In this document: positions 13,546 to 16,232 of the stretch, one piece after another
Numbering within the stretch: the first letter of the stretch is position 1
Layout: each line of letters begins with the position of its first letter
Assembly (NCBI GenBank): GCA_902475785.1
Contig: CABSAN010000051.1
Span: 1-16,232 of the forward strand
DNA: 16,232 nt
DNA from: an uncultured Collinsella sp.
GTDB lineage: Bacteria > Actinomycetota > Coriobacteriia > Coriobacteriales > Coriobacteriaceae
Direction of reading: 5' to 3'
The notes under the pieces: model-generated
Databases searched by the model: none
What the model was told of the DNA's origin: nothing
The model's input: the letters and a program-made list of their open reading frames with translations, nothing else
Translations under genes and position numbers: made by a program

Positions 13546-15873
13546 ATGGCGGATTCTCAGATCCATGTCGCGCTGGCGGGTAACCCCAACTGCGGCAAGA
13601 CCACGCTTTTCAACCTGATCACCGGCGCCAACGGCTACGTTGGCAACTGGCCCGGCGTCACGGTTGAGAAAAAGGAAGCCAAGCTCCTAAGCGACAAGAA
13701 CGTTACCATCACGGACCTCCCTGGCATCTACTCGCTTTCCCCCTACAGCCCCGAGGAGCAATGCTCGCGCGATTACCTCATGAGCGGCGAGCCCGATGTT
13801 GTCGTCCAAGTTGTCGATGCCACCAACCTCGAGCGTAACCTGTACCTGGCGCTTCAGGTTATCGAGACCGGCCTGCCCGTGGTCGTCGCCCTCAACATGG
13901 CCGACTTGGTCGAGAAGAACGGCGACAAGATCGACACGGACAAGCTCTCCAAGAAGCTCGGCTGCCCGGTCATGATGATCTCGGCTCTTAAGAACAAGGG
14001 TATCAAGGAGCTGTTCGAGCAGGTCAAGAAGTCTGCTGCTTCCAAGGGCCAGGTGCCGGAGCACAAGTTTGATTCTTCTATTGAGGACGTTCTGGACCAC
14101 ATCGAGAACAACCTTCCGGCGAGCGTTCCCGCCAACAAGCGCCGCTATTACGCCGTCAAGCTGTTCGAGCGTGATGCGGACGCCTGCAAGCTCATCAACC
14201 TCACCAAGGAGAAGGCCGCTCGCGTCGAAGAGCTGGTCGCTCAGTGCGAGCAGGACTGCGACGACGATGCCGAGTCCATCATCACCGGTGAGCGCTATGG
14301 CGTCATCGCGCACATCATCGACGAGTGCATGACCAAGGCTCCGGCCAAGATGAGCACCTCCGAGAAGATCGACCGCGTGGTTACCAACCGTATCCTGGGC
14401 CTGCCGATCTTTGTCGTCATCATGTTCTGCGTGTACTACATCGCCGTTTCCACCTTGGGTGGCACGGTGACGGACTTCACCAACGACCAGCTCTTCGGCA
14501 CCGACGGTTGGTACGTGCTCGGTCAGGGTCGCGACGCCTACGACGCAGCTGTCGAGGCTGCGGGCGACGACGCCGATTCGGTCGACCCGGCACAGTACGG
14601 CCCCTATGTCCCGGGTATCACCACCGTGGTGCACGATGCCCTTGTGGCGGGCGGCACCGAGGACGGTGGCCTGGTCGATTCGCTCGTCTGTGACGGTATC
14701 GTCGGCGGCCTGGGCGCCATCTTCGGCTTCGTCCCGCAGATGTTCCTGCTCTTTGTGATGCTGTCTTTCCTGGAGGACTGCGGCTACATGGCCCGCGTCG
14801 CCTTTATCATGGACCGCGTGTTTCGCCGCTTTGGCCTGTCCGGTAAGTCCTTTATCCCCATGCTCGTGTCCTCGGGCTGCGGCGTCCCCGGCGTCATGGC
14901 CACCAAGACCATCGAGAACGAGAAGGACCGCCGCATGACGGTCATGACCACCACGTTCATTCCCTGTGGCGCTAAGCTGCCGATCATCGCCCTGCTCATG
15001 GGTTCTATCATCGGCGATTCTTCCACCACCGCCGCGTGGATCAGCCCGCTCTTCTACTTCCTGGGCGTCTTTGCCGTCATCGCCTCGGGCCTCATGCTCA
15101 AGAAGACCAAGCTCTTCGCCGGCCGTCCGACCCCGTTTGTCATGGAGCTTCCTGCCTACCACTTCCCGGCGATCCGTTCCTGGGCGCTGCACGTGTGGGA
15201 GCGCTGCTGGGCCTTTATCAAGAAGGCCGGCACGGTCATCTTTGCGTCCACCGTCGTCGTTTGGTTCCTCTCCAACTTTGGTAGCTATAACGGTTCCTTT
15301 GGCTTCCTGCCTGCGATGGACGGCATCCCCGAGGAGTTTATGGACTACTCCGTGCTTGCCATGCTGGGCAACCTGGTCGCTTGGATCTTCGCCCCGCTCG
15401 GCTTTAGCACCTGGCAGGCAACCGCGCTGACTGTCTCTGGCCTCGTCGCCAAGGAGAACGTCGTCGCCACCGCCGGCTCGCTGCTGTCCGTCGCCGACGC
15501 GGGCGAGACCGACCCGAGCCTGTGGACCGCGTTTGCCGGCATGTTCCCCACCATGGGCGCTTGCGTTGCCTTCGGCGCCTTCAACCTGCTGTGCGCTCCG
15601 TGCTTTGCCGCCATTGGCACCATCCGCAACCAGATGGATTCCGGCAAGTGGACTGCGATCGCCATCGGTTACGAGTGCGCCTTCGCTTGGGTGATCGGCC
15701 TGTTCATCAACCAGTTCTACAACTTGCTTGTTCTTGGACAGTTTGGTATCTGGACGATTGTGGCCATCGTGCTGCTGGTTGCGATGCTCTTCCAGATCTT
15801 CCGTCCCATGCCCAAGCATGCATGGACCGACGAGGACGAGACCAACACTGCTTCCGCCGCAGTTTCCGCTTAA
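13546..15873 (+). CDS. feoB: Ferrous iron transporter FeoB
   Basis: FeoB is the GTPase-linked membrane channel or transporter for Fe(II). This 775-residue protein has the cytoplasmic G domain first: G1 GNPNCGKT (12-19), G2 region NWPGVTVEKKEA, G3 DLPG (57-60) and G4 NMAD (117-120). A helical linker domain (about 170-275) precedes the membrane part with Gate-type segments: LVSSGCGVPGVMATKTI and TFIPCGAKLPIIALLMGS, each with the conserved Cys. An acidic, Ala-rich loop at about 326-360 (GRDAYDAAVEAAGDDADS) lies after the first membrane helix, presumably outside. The ATG at 13546 follows AGGAAGAAGGA. It is preceded by two feoA genes and followed by a terminator and then a Cys-rich FeoB partner gene. 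Confidence 0.97.
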   Translation: MADSQIHVALAGNPNCGKTTLFNLITGANGYVGNWPGVTVEKKEAKLLSDKNVTITDLPGIYSLSPYSPEEQCSRDYLMSGEPDVVVQVVDATNLERNLYLALQVIETGLPVVVALNMADLVEKNGDKIDTDKLSKKLGCPVMMISALKNKGIKELFEQVKKSAASKGQVPEHKFDSSIEDVLDHIENNLPASVPANKRRYYAVKLFERDADACKLINLTKEKAARVEELVAQCEQDCDDDAESIITGERYGVIAHIIDECMTKAPAKMSTSEKIDRVVTNRILGLPIFVVIMFCVYYIAVSTLGGTVTDFTNDQLFGTDGWYVLGQGRDAYDAAVEAAGDDADSVDPAQYGPYVPGITTVVHDALVAGGTEDGGLVDSLVCDGIVGGLGAIFGFVPQMFLLFVMLSFLEDCGYMARVAFIMDRVFRRFGLSGKSFIPMLVSSGCGVPGVMATKTIENEKDRRMTVMTTTFIPCGAKLPIIALLMGSIIGDSSTTAAWISPLFYFLGVFAVIASGLMLKKTKLFAGRPTPFVMELPAYHFPAIRSWALHVWERCWAFIKKAGTVIFASTVVVWFLSNFGSYNGSFGFLPAMDGIPEEFMDYSVLAMLGNLVAWIFAPLGFSTWQATALTVSGLVAKENVVATAGSLLSVADAGETDPSLWTAFAGMFPTMGACVAFGAFNLLCAPCFAAIGTIRNQMDSGKWTAIAIGYECAFAWVIGLFINQFYNLLVLGQFGIWTIVAIVLLVAMLFQIFRPMPKHAWTDEDETNTASAAVSA

Positions 15874-15902
15874 GTCCGAATAAGGATTAACCCCTTTCCA
15901 CG

Positions 15903-15935
15903 AGCCCGGGTGTCCCAGCGACACTCGGGCTTTTT
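15903..15935 (+). terminator. Intrinsic terminator after feoB
   Basis: AGCCCGGGTGTC (15903-15914) pairs with GACACTCGGGCT (15920-15931), 12 bp with one G-U pair and a 5-nt loop, followed by a run of T. It separates feoB from the downstream Cys-rich gene, which must have its own promoter or depend on read-through. Confidence 0.93.
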
Positions 15936-16047
15936 GGTGGGGGAGATATGGCGTTTCCGCAGATAAAACCGACCAAAATAAACCGTCCCTATTTGGTAGG
16001 TGGAGAATGGGGTAAAGTAAGTGATGGTTAACTAGAGGAGGCTTGCT

Positions 16048-16232
16048 ATGGCACCTATCGATATTGTTGTACTGGCTGTTATCGGCGTTGCGTTTGTCGC
16101 GGTATGCGTGCGCATCTACCGCAAGGGCACCTGCGCCGACTGCGCTCAGGGTGGCGTTTGTACGGGGCATTGCTCCAACAAAAAGACGTGCGCTGCACTT
16201 AAGGGCGTAGACAAAATCGCCGAAGACTTGGG
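16048..16232 (+). CDS. FeoB-associated Cys-rich membrane protein (3' end outside window)
   Basis: An ATG at 16048 behind GAGGAGG opens a frame that runs 61 codons to the window edge without a stop. One N-terminal membrane helix (IDIVVLAVIGVAFVAVCVRI) is followed by a short basic turn and a Cys cluster: TCADCAQGGVCTGHCSNKKT plus a following Cys. This layout matches the small FeoB-associated Cys-rich membrane proteins found beside feoB in many anaerobes, thought to help handle Fe(II). The product would be only slightly longer than seen here. It is separated from feoB by 174 bp including a terminator. Confidence 0.85.
   Translation, partial: MAPIDIVVLAVIGVAFVAVCVRIYRKGTCADCAQGGVCTGHCSNKKTCAALKGVDKIAEDL

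Noticed and set aside
15972..15997. Weak dyad ACCAAA / TTTGGT upstream of the Cys-rich FeoB partner gene
   Set aside because: Only 6-bp arms, with no aligned promoter hexamers at proper spacing. Too weak to call an operator.
13687..16170. 827-codon open frame antisense to feoB
   Set aside because: It is opposite a certain feoB and crosses its terminator. The composition is typical of an antisense shadow.

Overview
The window reads as chromosomal DNA of a GC-rich anaerobic gut actinomycete of the class Coriobacteriia, most likely Collinsella or a close relative. This is inferred from the gene content (LarB/LarC, EbgA/EbgC, a FeoA-FeoA-FeoB locus followed by a Cys-rich FeoB partner), strong G/C third-position bias, and Shine-Dalgarno sites of the AGGAGG type. 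No database search was possible, so the genus is a guess.

Left part (1-3240, mostly minus strand): a possible protein C-terminus enters from the left edge. It is followed by a compact minus-strand group, serB then larB-larC-tetR. larB and larC encode the first and last steps of nickel-pincer cofactor synthesis. LarC carries a long His-rich insert, stops before its usual C-terminal (LarC2) domain, and abuts a TetR-type regulator with a 2-nt gap. A perfect 11-bp inverted repeat lies just upstream of larB and is a candidate operator.

Centre (3241-5582): aspS (aspartyl-tRNA synthetase) on the plus strand has a plausible promoter, a hairpin leader and a strong terminator. Three consecutive palindromic hairpins follow, each with 15-bp arms and a 14-nt loop. 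Their arms differ between copies but stay perfectly paired within each copy.

Sugar locus (5583-10443): a divergent LacI-family regulator and the two-subunit beta-galactosidase ebgA-ebgC. The 376-bp gap between them holds three copies of the palindrome CAACCGGTTG on the ebgA side, about four helical turns apart, so local repression by the divergent LacI protein is the obvious model.

Right part (10444-16232): an APC-family permease gene is interrupted by a single in-frame TGA at the place of a conserved Trp. A 220-bp element with 31-nt near-perfect terminal inverted repeats follows. Next come an HPr-like phosphocarrier with His15 but Asp at position 46, and an iron-uptake locus (feoA, feoA, feoB, then a Cys-rich membrane protein cut by the window edge). 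The feo locus has inverted repeats before the first feoA and before feoB. Four clear intrinsic terminators (after aspS, the permease, HPr and feoB) separate the plus-strand units.
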